This document shows, in pieces, positions 12,840-27,800 of a DNA stretch of 64,000 bases. The notes below the pieces were generated by a model that searched no databases, was not told where the DNA came from, and saw only the letters and a program-made list of their open reading frames with translations. Each line of letters begins with the position of its first letter. Position 1 is the stretch's first letter. A program made the translations under genes and the position numbers. This DNA comes from Promerops cafer (lineage: Eukaryota > Chordata > Aves > Passeriformes > Nectariniidae), in the NCBI GenBank assembly GCA_013398275.1, contig VZSE01009986.1, forward strand, positions 96,400-160,399, read 5' to 3'.

Positions 12840-15800
12840 CTAGAAGATCCAGAAAGGAATAAAAAATACATGTAGAAAATCAAAGTCTAAGACATCAACA
12901 CTGAAACTTGGTGAGGCAAAAGTCACCTGAGCTTCAAATAAATGGAGTAAAAAAATCTGTTAAAGATGGGAAAATGTAATTCTTTGGGAGGAACACAGAG
13001 CTGAAAGGCAAACAAGGATGTGAGGAGCTGGAACACATACCTGGTGCATGATATTCATACACAGTGAAGGTGGCAGGGTTCAGCATTCCAACCCGGAAAA
13101 GCTCACTGATCCTGAAGCCAACACACAGGAACTTGTGAGCTGGCACCTGTTTGAGAGACACATGAATTAAGGAGCTCTAGAGGAGGCAAAATGGTTCCAA
13201 AGAGTAAAAGCAGTGCTTACAGTCAGGAAAGGGGTAACATACAGAGTCAATCTGCAGGAGAACATGCCCATCTTTTATCTCATAATCTGCTATCAGCTGG
13301 TCAACTCCACTCGCGAGCTGCAGGGCACAGAAAAAGATGAAGGCCAGGAAATATTACAGCTCTGTCTTATAAAGCCAGTAAGAGAAAAAGCCATTCTTGA
13401 ATACTTGCAGTGGATAAATCCTCTGGATTGGCTTCCACTCCACTGACCAGCCCTATGTCCATCACAGCATGAGCAGACCCCGAGTGGGGCTCCCTCGCAC
13501 TGGGCCTGTACCTGAATTAGATTAAAGCCAGTATTAGTTAATTATGACTGAAATGAAACAGACATATTTGAATGTGATCCCAGAAAAACCTGAGGAAAAT
13601 TCTGTCAACATTCAGGCCACAGTAAACTCATAATGAAGCAAAATAGCCCAGATGAATCAACTCAGATTTATGCCAGTATCACCCACGGAGAAGCTTCTAA
13701 TGCTTATGTTCCAGGAGAACCCAAATATAACTTGAAGACTCCTTCCCACAGAGATCACGACCTTTGGCTCTAGTTCTGTTCACACGTGTACATAACAGTG
13801 AAGAAACAGAGAGAAAAGGTCAGGAGAGCTGGTGGAATTATTAATAAGCAACCCCTGAGCTGCACTTACTTTGCACAAGCCTCCAGGCGCCCCAGGGGTT
13901 CCCCATCTCCTTTTATGCGACCTGTTCGTACCAAGTAGAGCCAAAGAATTTCAGAACTCTCCAGAAGCAGCAGCCCAAAACCCTCACAAAGCATTTTCAT
14001 AGTTGGAAGGCAATTCTTTACCTGGCTGTTTTTATAGGAATTCATTATCTAGCCACAAACAAATAACGTTTACCTCTTTGGTGATTGGGGTGAAATGACA
14101 GCTTTAAGGTTTAATGTAGTTTATTGTGTGTTTTTATTATTTAAACTCAGAATTTGGTTCTGTCCCCTGTAACTGGAGTAGAACTCTCAGTACTTTGTAG
14201 AACTCACTGTAACCTCTCCCACTCCCCATCATATTTCTTTCTTCTCACTCCCCCACCTGTAAAAACTCTTCCATAAATGACTAAAAATGAAACTAACAGA
14301 AATAAATTAAATATTAATTCTATTCACAAAAAGGCAATAGTTTCAATCAGGGCTAAAAAAAGCTTTTAGCAATTTCTTTTCCAGTTTTGCATTTAGAAAA
14401 TGGCAGAATTTATTTCTTTCTTAATAAAAAACCCATTATTTTTTCCCCTCCCTCTCTTGCACTGATCTGAGTAGCAACATTTAAAATTATATTAACCCTT
14501 TACCATCATCTCTCTTTGGAACAATCTTCAGTTCAAAGTTACAGGACTCTTCAGAAGTACCAATGGTGTTATACACTGTCCTCACCTGCACACACACAAA
14601 GAAACCAGACAAAACAGAAGCAGCATTAAACAATCCTCAAAACTGGCATAAAACTGTAAAAACTCACACTGGGAAGAATAGAAACAAGTCTGGTTTATTT
14701 GGAATATAAAAATAGCAGCAAAGCAGAGCCAATAAATTATCAGCATAGAAAGAAATGGGGAGTTCTTGAGCAAAACCACAGCACATTAAGAAAAGAGAAA
14801 TTCCATTTTAAAAACCTGGTTGCATACTTACATTTACTGTAGCTACACCAGTGCTGCTGCCAGTGCTTACATATAGATCATCTTGCAAAGGTGCCTAAAG
14901 AATTGGTGAGAAACAAGAAGTTACACATTAATAATAAAGATTAGCAACAATAAGCAACAATTCAGGTCAGCTGATCTGCTTGTCTTGCTCACATTTCAAA
15001 TACGTAATAGATTCTGCAGAAATATTAAATTTCAGTGAATATTCAAATATATTAAATACAACAGATAAACAAAGTCCTTAAACATTTTCTATACCAAATT
15101 ATTACCAGCTTGTTTAAGAAAAAAATAGCTATTTTAGCAGCTGTTTCAAAGCTCAAATAATCATTTACCAAGATGCTAAGAACTCTGGTTTCCCTTTTTA
15201 AAGCAATATTATTCACTCACTGTCATAGTTCTTCCCACAAAATTGTCTTCTGTCAGTTTAAATAGGTTCAGGGTTCCACCATTTTTGTAGGATACTTTAA
15301 CATCCATGTCCAAACTCAGCCGTTTGACAAGAAGGGAATATTCAGTCAAGGCCTCAAGGGCATTAATAGTGTCCTGCCAGAAATCAATTATAAAGAATTA
15401 ACTCCAGAGATTCTATTTATAAAATATCAGTTTATATTAATGAAGAGAAGTCAGATTTCCCAGAGACCAGGAATATCATGGCAATGGAGCCACTTGATGC
15501 TAATCCCATAGACAGGACTCTGATGTTGGCAGTGTGGTCATTTAATTGTACCATCCTCTTCAAATGTTGATATCACAGAATCATGGAATGGTTTGGGTTG
15601 GAAGGGACCTTAAAGCCCCTCTCATTCCAGGGACACCTCCCACTAGACCAAGTTGCTCCAAGCCCTGTCCAACCTGGCCTTGAAAGTCCAGGGATGGAAA
15701 AAAATGTTTCAGATTTTGGTGCTTGAAGAATGAGGACTGAATACGTAAAAGCACACCTGAGTTGAATAAAATCCTCCCCCGTGTCTTTGTTCTTCAGAGA

Positions 15801-18800
15801 GCCATTTGATGATGGGCTTGGCATAGTTTCCATCCCCTCTTAGCAAAGTAGTGAGCAAGGCATAGGCTGTGGTTTCGACCATTTGTGCAGTGACAGAGCT
15901 GGGGGTTGGCTGGTCTTCCGTTTTGAAAGCATCTTTCCAAAACCTGTAGATGGGAGGGTCACCTGCAGGAGGAGAAGAGGGTTCAGATGCAAGCACAGCA
16001 GCAGCTCTGCCACGCCAGGTGAGGCACTGCCCACTCAGGGCCAGGAGATGGGCAGGAGCTCACTCTGCACCTAACAGGGACGGAACCCCACGTCTCCTAC
16101 GCTAATAAAAATGCGGTGTTTGTGGAGTGCTGAGCACAGATGTGAGGCAGAGCAGCTGGTGGGGACAGGGCTGGTGAGGAGCAGTGAGAGCTGAGCAGTA
16201 CCTGTGACAAAGGCCTCTTTCTTCAGGGCGGAGAACGCCGCCCGTGCCCCGCGGTGGTTGGGGTCCACCAGGGCCAGCGCGTAGGCGGTGATGGCCATGG
16301 TGAAGGGGCTCTGGGCCAGCTGCACGTTCTGCACCAAGTAATCCCCTGCTCTGCTCCTGGCATCGTGGATTTTCTGAAAACATGGACAGGTTACAGCTCA
16401 CACCCATCAGACTGGCCCTAAAGAGACACATCTCCTCTGTCAAGGCTATACAGATAGATAATGTCTTCTACAACAGCTTATAATAGATCCAGATAAATCC
16501 TGATAATAAATCCAGAAGTTCCTTGTTGTTCCTTTGCTGACTTTGAAAGACAAAGACCAACAAAGCAAATAAATCCGTGAAAGTGAAAAAAATCTTGATT
16601 TTTTTAAACGAATGTTAAAGAAAAGGGAAGAAATTAGAAGCCCAGAACACACTTGCTGGCAGAAATAAAAATAATATTTACCTGAGTAGGACATATTTTC
16701 ATTGACTTGTCAATTCCAATAATAGAAAATGCTGTGAGATACAAAGATTTTTCTTTAGCTTCTCGGGGTAATGTACCCTACAAAAATCAAATAATAAAAA
16801 TAATTAATTAGAAATAAAAGGTAATTTCAATAAATAGAACTTCTCACTGTTAAGTTGTGGAAACAAATAGAAATTCCTGTAAAAACTATCAGTTTGGTTA
16901 AACCTGAAAATACATTGACTCTTTGGAAGGTAATAGCTCATTTGTAAAAAAGAAACCAAAATATATGAAGTTATTCATGAGCCAGGACTATTAGATTGTG
17001 AAATGAACCTAAACATCCTTTTTTGGAATATTAAGAAGTGGCAAGCAGCTGCTTTTTGTGGGAAAACAGAAAGGTCTGCAAGATTGTGCTGGGCTTTAAA
17101 TGAATTTAGAATGAAAAGTTGTCCTGAATGGGTGTTTTGATGAAATACAGCCTAAAATATCTTCCACTGCTAAAACACTTTATCTCCTGGTGCCTTCAGC
17201 CTTTACTGCCTAAGCACAGAAAATGTTTGGGTTTCATACCTGCAGTTTCACTGGTTGGTAGTTTGAAAATTCATTGAATGACCCATCTGGCATCTGACAG
17301 TTGTCAATCAGCCACAGAAGAGAGTCACAAACAGACATTTGATCAAGATCAATGTATTGATTCACTTGTCCAAGGATCCTTAAAGCAAAAGCTGTCAACC
17401 TGCCAAGGGAAGCAAACAGATCCTGCTTGTTTAGATTGTCAGGTACTCCCACACTGCAGAGGGCACACACAAATTTACACTGCTCAGGATTCTGTATCCT
17501 ACACACTCCCACGGTTCAAAGGGATAATGAAGACTAATTTTAAATTTAACTTAACAAATGGGCAGTAACTACTGAGATAATTTTAAACCAGGGTCAATTC
17601 CCATGTTTCAGGCTATGAACTCATTACCAAAGCCATCTTGGTTGTCATGGTGTGAATTATGGACACAAAGAAAAGGTTTGGCAAGTGAAAGCAAGGAATC
17701 AAAAGATATTATTCAGAGTTGTGAGCACTGCTTAAATCTACCATCACACTCTTGTCTGGTGCTTACTGAAAATATGAAAGCAAAGGAGTGAAATAAGGCT
17801 TTTTCCAGTCCTTTCAGCTCACCATGTGCTAGCTTGCCCATTCTTCCACATGCTGTAGGAGCAGTCAGCATTCCTGAACGACGAGATGCTCACAATTCCT
17901 GCGGGAGACATCAGGCACAAAGAAAGTTACGAGAATCATACTTGCTCAGATGTATCACCCTTCTCACTCAGCAATGGCTATGGACCTCTACAACCCCAAA
18001 GCAAGAGAAGCAGCAGATTTTTCTACCTTCTTTCATCTTCCTCCTCATCTGAGTCCTGGACCTCAGGGTCTGGGGGCCCAGTAAATGCCAATTATCCGAC
18101 TCCTCCAGGTAGCGGAACACGTAAAATACTGGGGCAATGCTCATGAGCTCGGCCTCTGCACTGCCCTTGGGCAGGCTGGTCAGCATCTGCAGGCCCCTGG
18201 GGCTCAGGACTGTGGCAATCACTTCCCCCATAAGATGTCCTGCAGAAGGAAAAACCCCAAAACTGATTGAAACAACAGGTCACGACAGCGAATCCAAGGG
18301 CAGAATCTGAGTCTTACGAGCAACCATTCTTTGGGAAGTGTTTAGATTTCTACACTAAAGGGGACTTGCAAAGCCTTGTCTCAAAAGAAAAAGAATAAAT
18401 CAGATGAATTTAATACAAAATAGGAGGAGAAGTACATATGCAGGGCACTAGAAGTTTCTATTTACCTTTTACACTGACACTCCTGTCAATTTGTGTTTTA
18501 GGGACCAGATTTAGTGGGACTTTGTATCGAAATTCCTGTCGTCTCTTGATTGAACCTGAAATTGAAGATGTATATATATATAAAAAATAATGCACAATCT
18601 AAATCAACAGATGTAATTGACAGATTGAAGGTTACAACTGAGAATTCAGCAACCAAAACTTGAAAAGCAGAAATATTCCCAAATGCACAGGCAAACAACA
18701 TCAAGCTTGGAAAAGGAACAGGTGTAAACTCTTTATCTTTCTTTTGTTACCAAAAAGAATCTGATCTGGACCTAAACTTTGTGGTTTCTTTGGCTAAATG

Positions 18801-21800
18801 AGAACATATTCTATTCCCATTAATAAAGCTGAGGAAAGCTTACAATCATATCACACTAAAAGATACATCTGAAGATTCCTTTAAGAAATTAATCCAAGTT
18901 CCCTTGAGCCAAGGCAGGAAATCTTTGGGAAAGGACATATTTACAATATCTCAGGAAGGAGAAACTCCAAGTTTTTCACATTATGAAAAACGTGATTATC
19001 AAGAATCAAGAATAGGAAAATATAACACAAAGACACATCATCAATTCTCTTACCATAAACACCCTGTGGATCCAAAGTGAAACCTGCATGGAGTTCTTTC
19101 TTAATGCCTTCTGGCTGGGATCATTATGAGGAAAGAGGTAGAAAATGGAAACATTTTTGTTTAATCAAATATATCAGTGGAAACAACAGGTTAAACCCAC
19201 AGTATTTTTCCCTTCTTTTTCTGTAGTTGAGTTTGACTTAACTGTTGCACAGCACTTCCACATGAATTTTAGTGTTTTAGCTCACAAAACTCTTGAGAAA
19301 ATTAAACAAAATATTTAAATTAAACCTTAGGAAAGGAAAAAATTGTGTTTCAGTGAAAATCCAAACCAAACAACTTAGAATGAAGTATTTTCCTTTGCTT
19401 AGGAAGTTCTAATATATTTTTTTATACTTGTAATCTTTCAGTTCTTATAACCAAGGTTTAAAAATGAGTGTGCTCAAATACTCAGCCATTCATTTTTCCA
19501 CTGCACACACCTCAGTGAATTCAAGGACATCATGCAATAATATTAAAATAAAGCAAAATTTCTATATTGGCTCAATTGAACCCAATATGAAATTCAAAAG
19601 TGCTAAAAAACATTGAGTTTTTTTCCTTACCATGACACGTAAAGTTTTAACTACAATTTCACTGTTCCTGGGGGTCAGCAATGTAAAATTGACAGTGTGA
19701 AGACCCAATTCCAGAGGGAGGATCCGGAATGTAACTGCTGAGGAGGAGCCAGCATCCAGATTCTTGAATTTACAGCTCTGCATCCTCGATCCAGCACTTG
19801 CAGAATCTCCAAAGGTACAGACTCCATTTCCAGCTGCTATTTGAACACAGAACTGAAAGGTGGAAAGATTTTAATGTTATATTTCCATGGCAGGTACGAC
19901 ACCAGAGAAATATCAAAGCCACTGAAATCCTGTACTGAGCATTCTGTTAGTGTAATGCTACTCCTCTGTTTGCAGCACATAACACTGCCTTAAGGACTGA
20001 TGAAATCTGTCTGTTTATACTCACAGGAAAAGTGCTCTTTTAGTTTATGAAGTCAATCCTTCCACAGGACTCATTAACACAAATTACCTTAATTGCAGAG
20101 GCTTTATGGTTATAAACGGATCCTTTTAACTCGATTTGCTCCCCTCGTACCACGGAATAAGGAACATAAATGCTCAGGAAGATATCCTTCACAACCTGGA
20201 TTTCCAAAGGTGCAGCAACACAAATACCTGAGAGAATTAAAAACATGAAAGCAGAGAGTCTTATCCACCCTTCTGATAAACAAGTTTGAAAAGGTCTTGA
20301 CATACTTTAGTGATGATCTATGATTTTTCAGTGCGTACTTTGAACAGTCCAAGCTTTTTAAAAGTTCCCAGGTTTTTGCTTCCTGACCCAAGCTGCTCTC
20401 AGCACTCCTCACACTCCAGCTGACATACCAGGTTCTTCAGGTTTCCTCTTCCCAATGAAATTCTCTGCTTGGATTACCAAATCTCTTGGAAAATCTCAAG
20501 TCCCTGAGCTCCAGGTAGCAGGACAACGTAAAGCTGTCCAGGCAAGTGTTACTCAATATTTTTTCTTCTTATTACTCTCTATGAGCCACTGTCACACACA
20601 AGACAGGCTTTGTTTTCCCAGCCACTGACACTCACAACATGACATGAAGTGATCTACTTTTCCTAAAACACATATTTTTGTTTCTTTTCCTGTCTATCAA
20701 CCAGAAAGTGAACATTTTAGAACATGAGTGTCAAGCTCAGTGAGAAGGTCTACAAAGCTTCCTGATTCTTTAGCTCCAAACTAGCTGGGTTGCAGTACCT
20801 ACCTTTATCTGAAATGCCAACACCTTGTACTTCCCAGGTGGTCAGTGAATCAGGCAAGGTGACTGACAGAGTCTTGGACCTGTGTAAAAAGTGTTTTTAC
20901 ATTTATCCATTACCAATCACCATCTGTTAACAGAACAGCTCATCACCAGCAACACTCTAAGAGAGACTCAGGGAAGCTCTGAGCCAGAAAACAGGAATTC
21001 TGGATTTTTGTTTGAATAAATTTGGTTCTAGCTGATGTTACAGAATCTGGTATTTAGCAAGGTCCAAACTGAAAGGAAAAGTGGCTCAACAATCTGGGCA
21101 CCACACAGCATATGGAGCATGGAGAGGAACATGTTTGGATAAGACTCCATTTCAGCACACACCTCTGGTGCACCTGAAGTTACCCAGCTTACCTCAGTTC
21201 TACCACTTCCTTTCTATAAAGTTGATTTGAGAAAAGCAGTACCTTGAAGAAACTTGGTGAACTTCCCATAACCAGCTTTCAGGGAAGTAGCTACGAACTT
21301 GAGCCTCATCCAGTTCCAAGAGAGCCTCAAAATCTGAAGAACATAAATACTGCAAGTAAAGAAACCCTGATACAAGAAAAAAGGTATCTAAATACCCTCA
21401 ATCAGAAATCTGTGTTAATCCCACCTCATCCATTTACACATGTGAATACCTGTCCAATATCCTGACAGATCACCTTGTTAACAAGGAATTACAGGGAGAT
21501 AATGGAGGACAAGGAATTTGACACTCCCACAGATCTTTCCTGAGGTGTTACCAACTGGCTGCCCTGGGCCTGGGCAAAGGATTCAAATTTGGCATTCAAG
21601 TTTACTCCTAATAGTCTCTGATTGCTGTTCTGCTTGTTCTAAATGTGGGTGAATAGAACAGAGAGCTGAACACAATAAAGAACTGCTCTCCTACCCCTCT
21701 TCAGGGATATATAACCAAAGGCTTGGGAGACTGGTAAAATTCTGTCTGGAATAACCCTGGCAGGTAGCAGGGAGGGGTTAATAGATTCCATCACCTCTCT

Positions 21801-24800
21801 ATCCCCCTGTTCTGCTGGAGCAGGACACCCAGAGCTCTCATACTCACGCATTCTGGCCAATATTAGGAGCTTATTTGGCTCTTCCAGCCGCAGCTTGTTG
21901 GCAAATTCACAGCAATCTGTGAATGCAGAAATGCACCTTTGGTTCCTCCGAATTCTCTGAGCTCTCTCCCTGCAGGTCTCAGAGACTGGGTAAGCTTTGA
22001 CTCCAGCCCTGCAGCACTGCCGGGCTTCTGGATCTCGGTATTTGGCCACTGAAAGAAAAAAAATAATAATTTGCAGCCTTGAGATGAAGTTTTTATTTCC
22101 AGATGGATGAATTTTTTTTTTCATAATGATATATACAGAAATATTTTTAACACCTTCTTTGAGTATCTTTTCCTTGAAGTCAGACCGTTTGGTTCTTAAC
22201 ACTTCATTGCAAGGTTCACCTGGCCAAAAAAATAAAAAAGTACACACAGCATGAACTTTTCTTGTAATAGCATTGTCCCCTTAAAATAACTCCACAAAAC
22301 CACATTCCAAATGCATGAAACTTTTTATGTTTGCTGTTTTAATTACATAGAAGTATTTTCATTTTGATTACAAGATGTCTTCCCCCCTCAAAAATCATTA
22401 GCAAATGCATCCCCTTGAGTTCCAAGATAATAACTGAGAATGACAACAGAACATTTCAGAAAATGCACAGTTCCATGCCTGGACCACAGGAATGTACCTG
22501 CTTCCTCTGAGTCCTCAGCATTTGCATTAGTGAGGAAGGTGAGCCCGGCCATCCTGAACACAGCGATGTTGTTCTGTCCTCCCCCAGCCCCACAGCCAAG
22601 GTCACTCTTCTCCAGCTGCAGCATGATCTGAGGAGAAACACACGTGCCATGCCCAGAATGTCTTCAGAACACAGCCTGGAAAGGCTCTTTGTGAAACAAA
22701 GAAGGAGATGGTAGAATCCACAGCTCCTTGAGCAAGGAGCTCTCCAGCACTGCACCCTATTTTTGGCCAGGTCTGTGGAGTCCTGATGAGAGAGGTCAGG
22801 TGTGCCTTTGAAACCACAATTTACATCTGCTGGAATTCAAAAGATTGTAAACCAGTTCTTTTAATGATGTCGAACTGTAGATTTAAACAAACAACTTTCA
22901 CTCTGGCTTGAATTGCTCTTCTGCCCATTTTCAGGCTGGCTGAGTGCATGACATGTATCAGTTATTGAATGTGCACATGAAACAAAGAGCAACTTGATTT
23001 TCTTTTATGGCTGCTGCCTCACCTTTTCCATTGCCCTCCTCCCTCTTCCTGTGACTCCGTATATGGCCTTGTCAATAGAAGACAAAGCAACAAAGGAACT
23101 GGACTGGGTTTTCATGGTGAGTGACACAACCTCTGCTGGCTTCAGTGTCTCTTTGCTTGACTGCAGCTCAATCTATAAATTGATAACAAATAATGGTAAT
23201 TTTGAAAGCACATTGTTCTGAAGTCAATCCAGCTGATGGCAGACACTTGCTGTAATAATTTAAGTGTTAAAGAACTCGTGTAAGCCCAAGATAAAATCTG
23301 ACCATAAAATGAACGCACACCCACAAATTTCAGTGCCTGTTTTGCTACTCACATCAAGACTATTCCCACATTTCTGTTCCACATTCAGCCAAACTGAATC
23401 AGCCACTAACTCTGCAGCTCCTTCTCCCATGACTATGTAGTAAACAATGAGACGTGCTGAAGGAACCATTTCTTGGGTTATCTGAAAAGTTAGATGTTCA
23501 TATTCCAAATCCTTAATTCTCTCCTGAGTTCCAAAGCTCACTGTCTTCCCTTTTGATGTGATCTATAGTTTAAAAAGATGATGGAGAATGAAAAAGTCAA
23601 ATTTTATATTCAGTCTATTTTTCATGTATAACAATTATTTGAATTTATATCTTCTACTAAAAAGAAGTGCTATCTCTGCACTTCTCCTCCTTCATCTACA
23701 TTTCACCTTCTGAAATAACTCTTGGGAACAACATGACTTGTCCTCAATCCCAGTCAATGTCAGATAAGAATTTTTAAAAAAATAGACTATATAAATATCA
23801 AATTTAAACATGAGACTGTTATTTTTTTTCTATGAAGCTGACAGATTGTATCTGAAAGGAAGCAGTTGCCTGAGCTGCACATATTCTCTGCTGAGGATAG
23901 TTCTTGATTGTTGGGGTTTTTCATCCATGACCATCCATATTAAATTGCAATTCAATATTTTATGCAGAAACATCTGTTACTCACCAAATAGCTGTAGTGA
24001 TGTATTTTATCAATGTAGTGACTTCGTGGGTATACATTAATATTTATTACATCCCCCACTTCCAGGGTTTTGTGGTTTGAAGCCCAGTCAATATAGAGAT
24101 AACTCTGACTCAGGGATGAATAAGCTTTTGCTTCATAGCTTTTACTTGCTTGGTTTTCATCTGAAAGATGTGGATCTGCAGTTTTTACCTGGAAAGATAA
24201 TGAAATGTCTGAATAGTCTGAGTACAGAATTATACCTAAGCAAACAAGCAATGACAATACTAAAATCATTCTGCAATATGTTGTTCAGAGGGATTAATAA
24301 AAGAGAAGCCAGCTCAAGACCTTGTCCTCAAAGAAATGATCACCCCCTTGAAGAAATAATTTAATGGAACAATTTGACTTACTTGAAACTCTAACATTTT
24401 GCTGTTTGGTGGGATATTAACAACAAACAAAGCAGTTCCATCACTGATGCTTGTTTTTCTCCTCCCAGATTCTGAACCCTCTGATATCAACTGAGTCTCA
24501 TCCATTTGCTCACTAAAGGATTTTGCAGAGACAGTTACAGGGACATTTCCAACAAAGTCATCCCTGGTGTCTTTCACCTGCACCTGTTCATCAGGACAAA
24601 GAAATGGTGACATTTTTCAGGAAGAATCTTCCAAGCTGCTCAGCTGCTTCTACAACAGGGAGTCAAAAAATGTACAAGTCAATGGAAATTAAAGTGTGTT
24701 TATCAGACATGGAGTGATACACAGAGAGAAAATGACAAAGCTTGTGCCCTGTGGGGTTTATGCTGCAATGGGCAACCACCCTGCTCCTGGGAACTGACCT

Positions 24801-27800
24801 TAATGAAGAAGGGAAGTCCAGGCTTCACAAAGAGAGGAGTGGCAACCAAGCTCAGCTTGTAAGGAGAGACAGCAAACCTGACTCCAGCAAACTCCACCTC
24901 TCCACTGAGGCCACCTAATAAAACACAGCACCCCATGGAACAAATAGCCAAAAATAAGTTTAATCCCTAGCTATTTTTACAGTGAGAATGGGCTGTTCTT
25001 CCTTACAAGTTTTGGAAGAAGAACTGAATATTAAAGAAAGTCTGATATTAGGAAAGTTAGCCTTATAATCTTCTTTTCTAGTTCTCTGTTCACATTTGCA
25101 GAAGTGTTAAGAAAAATTTCAATTAAAGACAAACTTACCCCTAGACTCCAACACTGATGCCACAATATATAAATATGAGCCATCCAGTGCTTCCAGACTG
25201 TCAAACCCTATAGAACTTGCTGCTCTCTTACTGTTAAAATTGATCTTAGCAACTCCATTTTCAATCTGGAAATGAAACAGAAATTATCACTTTATAGTCA
25301 ATAACTTAGAAATAATACATAGACTATATGCAGATTCAATGTGTTTTTGTTCATTGTCTGTTTTCAGAGGAAATCAAAGGTGGAGATGTGTTAAAAAATA
25401 ATTATTTATTCCCTAAAATTATTTTAAATTAATCAGCCAATGGCACAAATTGCAAAGTTTGTGTGCAGGCTCAGCAAGAGGTGGGAATAACACACAGGTA
25501 TCTTCACTAAATGAGAAAAGGGGACAATTAGTGTAGAACAGACTCCCCAGAATAAATCAATATCATTTTGATCTGCTGGTCTCCATTTGATTTCATCTAC
25601 TCTGTAATAGATAGCATTGAAGTTATTTCATAGAAATCCTAATCACACAGTCTGGCCAAGAGAGTAATTGCACCAGACTGAAATGCCACTGTCTCAGATG
25701 CTGCCTCTGAATTTCATTTCCAAGTGCATTTCCCTGCCCCTGATGACAGCGTTACACAGGGAAAGTCCACACTGGGGAGCTGGGGATGCAAATTACAACT
25801 TGAGGCCCATTCTCACCAAATTTAATGGGAAAACTTCAGTGGGATTGGATCAGCCCTGAGTTATGCATGTGACTTCTACCCAAACTTGACTTGCTGCTTC
25901 TTACCCTCGTTACATGCATTGCCTGAGGCATCATTCTTTTCTCACTTTCTTCAATTATTCCAAAACGAAGAAAAACATCAGCACTGGGAAGCTTTTTGTT
26001 GGAAAAATAGCTGAGAATAAAAACAATATAAATGCTTTTAAGATTTCTTTAATGGCTGCAACAAAGCATTTGTTTTTGAAGAAGAGTAACTGCCTAGGCA
26101 GGAGATGGAAAGCAAATGTCTGTGTATTTTAAACACTTCTGTTGAAAAGCAATCACTTTGAGAGAATTTTAAGAAGGGTCACTTAGATTTCTTAGCAGAA
26201 ATTATTTTGATGAAAGAGCTTCTGAGGAAAGAAAAGAGGAAAATTCTGGACTCAGGAGAATCATTCCTCAGGTAAAAGAAGAAGGGGTACAAAATATCCA
26301 GGATTCCAAGCCAAATTTCCTCACCTAGCTTTCACAACAATCCTGAAGTTCTCAAATTTATCTGAACTAATGAAGTTACTCTCTGGCTCGATGACAATGG
26401 AAAAGCTTGGCATTGCTGCAAATTGAGTAGAAAAAAAGTCACTTGGGGTGATTTTATCCATGAAGCCACAGGTCCTCAGCCACTGAAGAATCATGACCAT
26501 TTCAAAGGGTTTGAGTTCTTGAAAGCACTAAAAATGCAGGTTCACAGCATGGGCACATCTTACCATATTCCTTAACTTCAAATTTTGCCACAGCTGAGGT
26601 CACAAAATCCTTCTTGTACTTGGCTTTAATCTTCCAAATTCCATACCTATGAAATATCAACAATCAAACAGTTTTTAAGATGAAAATTAATGATGAAGGC
26701 AAAAATTATTATTACTGCTTAATAATATTTCATGGTAATAATCTCTTAGAGAGGAAAATTCTGCACCAGATTTTTGCAGGTGTTCAAGGCCTACATTAAG
26801 CAGAATCTCTTTGGCACATCACTAATTATTGACACTTATTTTAAAGCATTGAAATCAAACAGAAAATAAAATCAGTTATGAACCAGTTTTTCAAGCCCCT
26901 GCTATCATCCTTCTGCCATCTCAGCAATGCTTCAGCACCCTCTCAAGACTAAAAGGAGAACTGAAGAGATATTTTTTTTTTATGCTGCTGTTCCTGGGAA
27001 AATGCTGGTGATTTGTATGAAACACATATGAATTATGAAATCCCCACATCTTTGTCACTGTTTATATCTCTACAGGAGAAAGCTTTAATTGCCATTAATG
27101 TTCTTTTTTAATTGAGCATGAAAAACCTGCCAGTCACTGTTCTTTAAGGAGAATACTCTGCCATAAGGTCCCTATTTATATGATGATTCCACCCCATGTG
27201 AAACCTTAGAAATCTCCAAGTTTCAAGTCATGCCCACCATGCAAAACCACTCTCTGACAGTGGAAAAAAGGCATTATAATGTTAGTAATCCACCAAAACC
27301 ACATTAAATAAATCTACTTAGGATTAGGAGGAATCTTGAAGTCAGGAAAAGAAACAATCCCAGTAAAGTCTTTTTCTTCCAAAATATCCACTTCTACTCC
27401 TTCAGGATCCTTGAAATGATAAGAGAAAAGAATGAGCAGATTGTTCTTATCAAAAGGGGAATCTTCAGCCTGGGATTTCAGAGGCAGCCTGGCTGTAACA
27501 TATTTTTCTTAAGAGTTACAAAGCATAAAAACACAAATATTTGTAGAAACAACTCAGACTGAAATGCTGATAAAATACTTTACTCTCGTTCCACCAAGTA
27601 AAAGCTATTCTTAAAATAGCTAAAAAATTACTGTAATAAAAAGCCAATTGTTAAAGGCTAAAAAATATAGGAGATACTGATTATTTTTATATCTCAAATG
27701 AAACAAACAGTATAAAACCCATATATTATTAAAGTTCCCTCAAAATCAAATCCTTTTCCCAGATATTAAAGATAATTTTTTTTTTCTATTCTGGGAAAAC

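Noticed and set aside
21639..22247. 202-codon minus-strand open frame
   Set aside because: It is C5 exons 16 and 17 read through the intron between them, not a separate gene.
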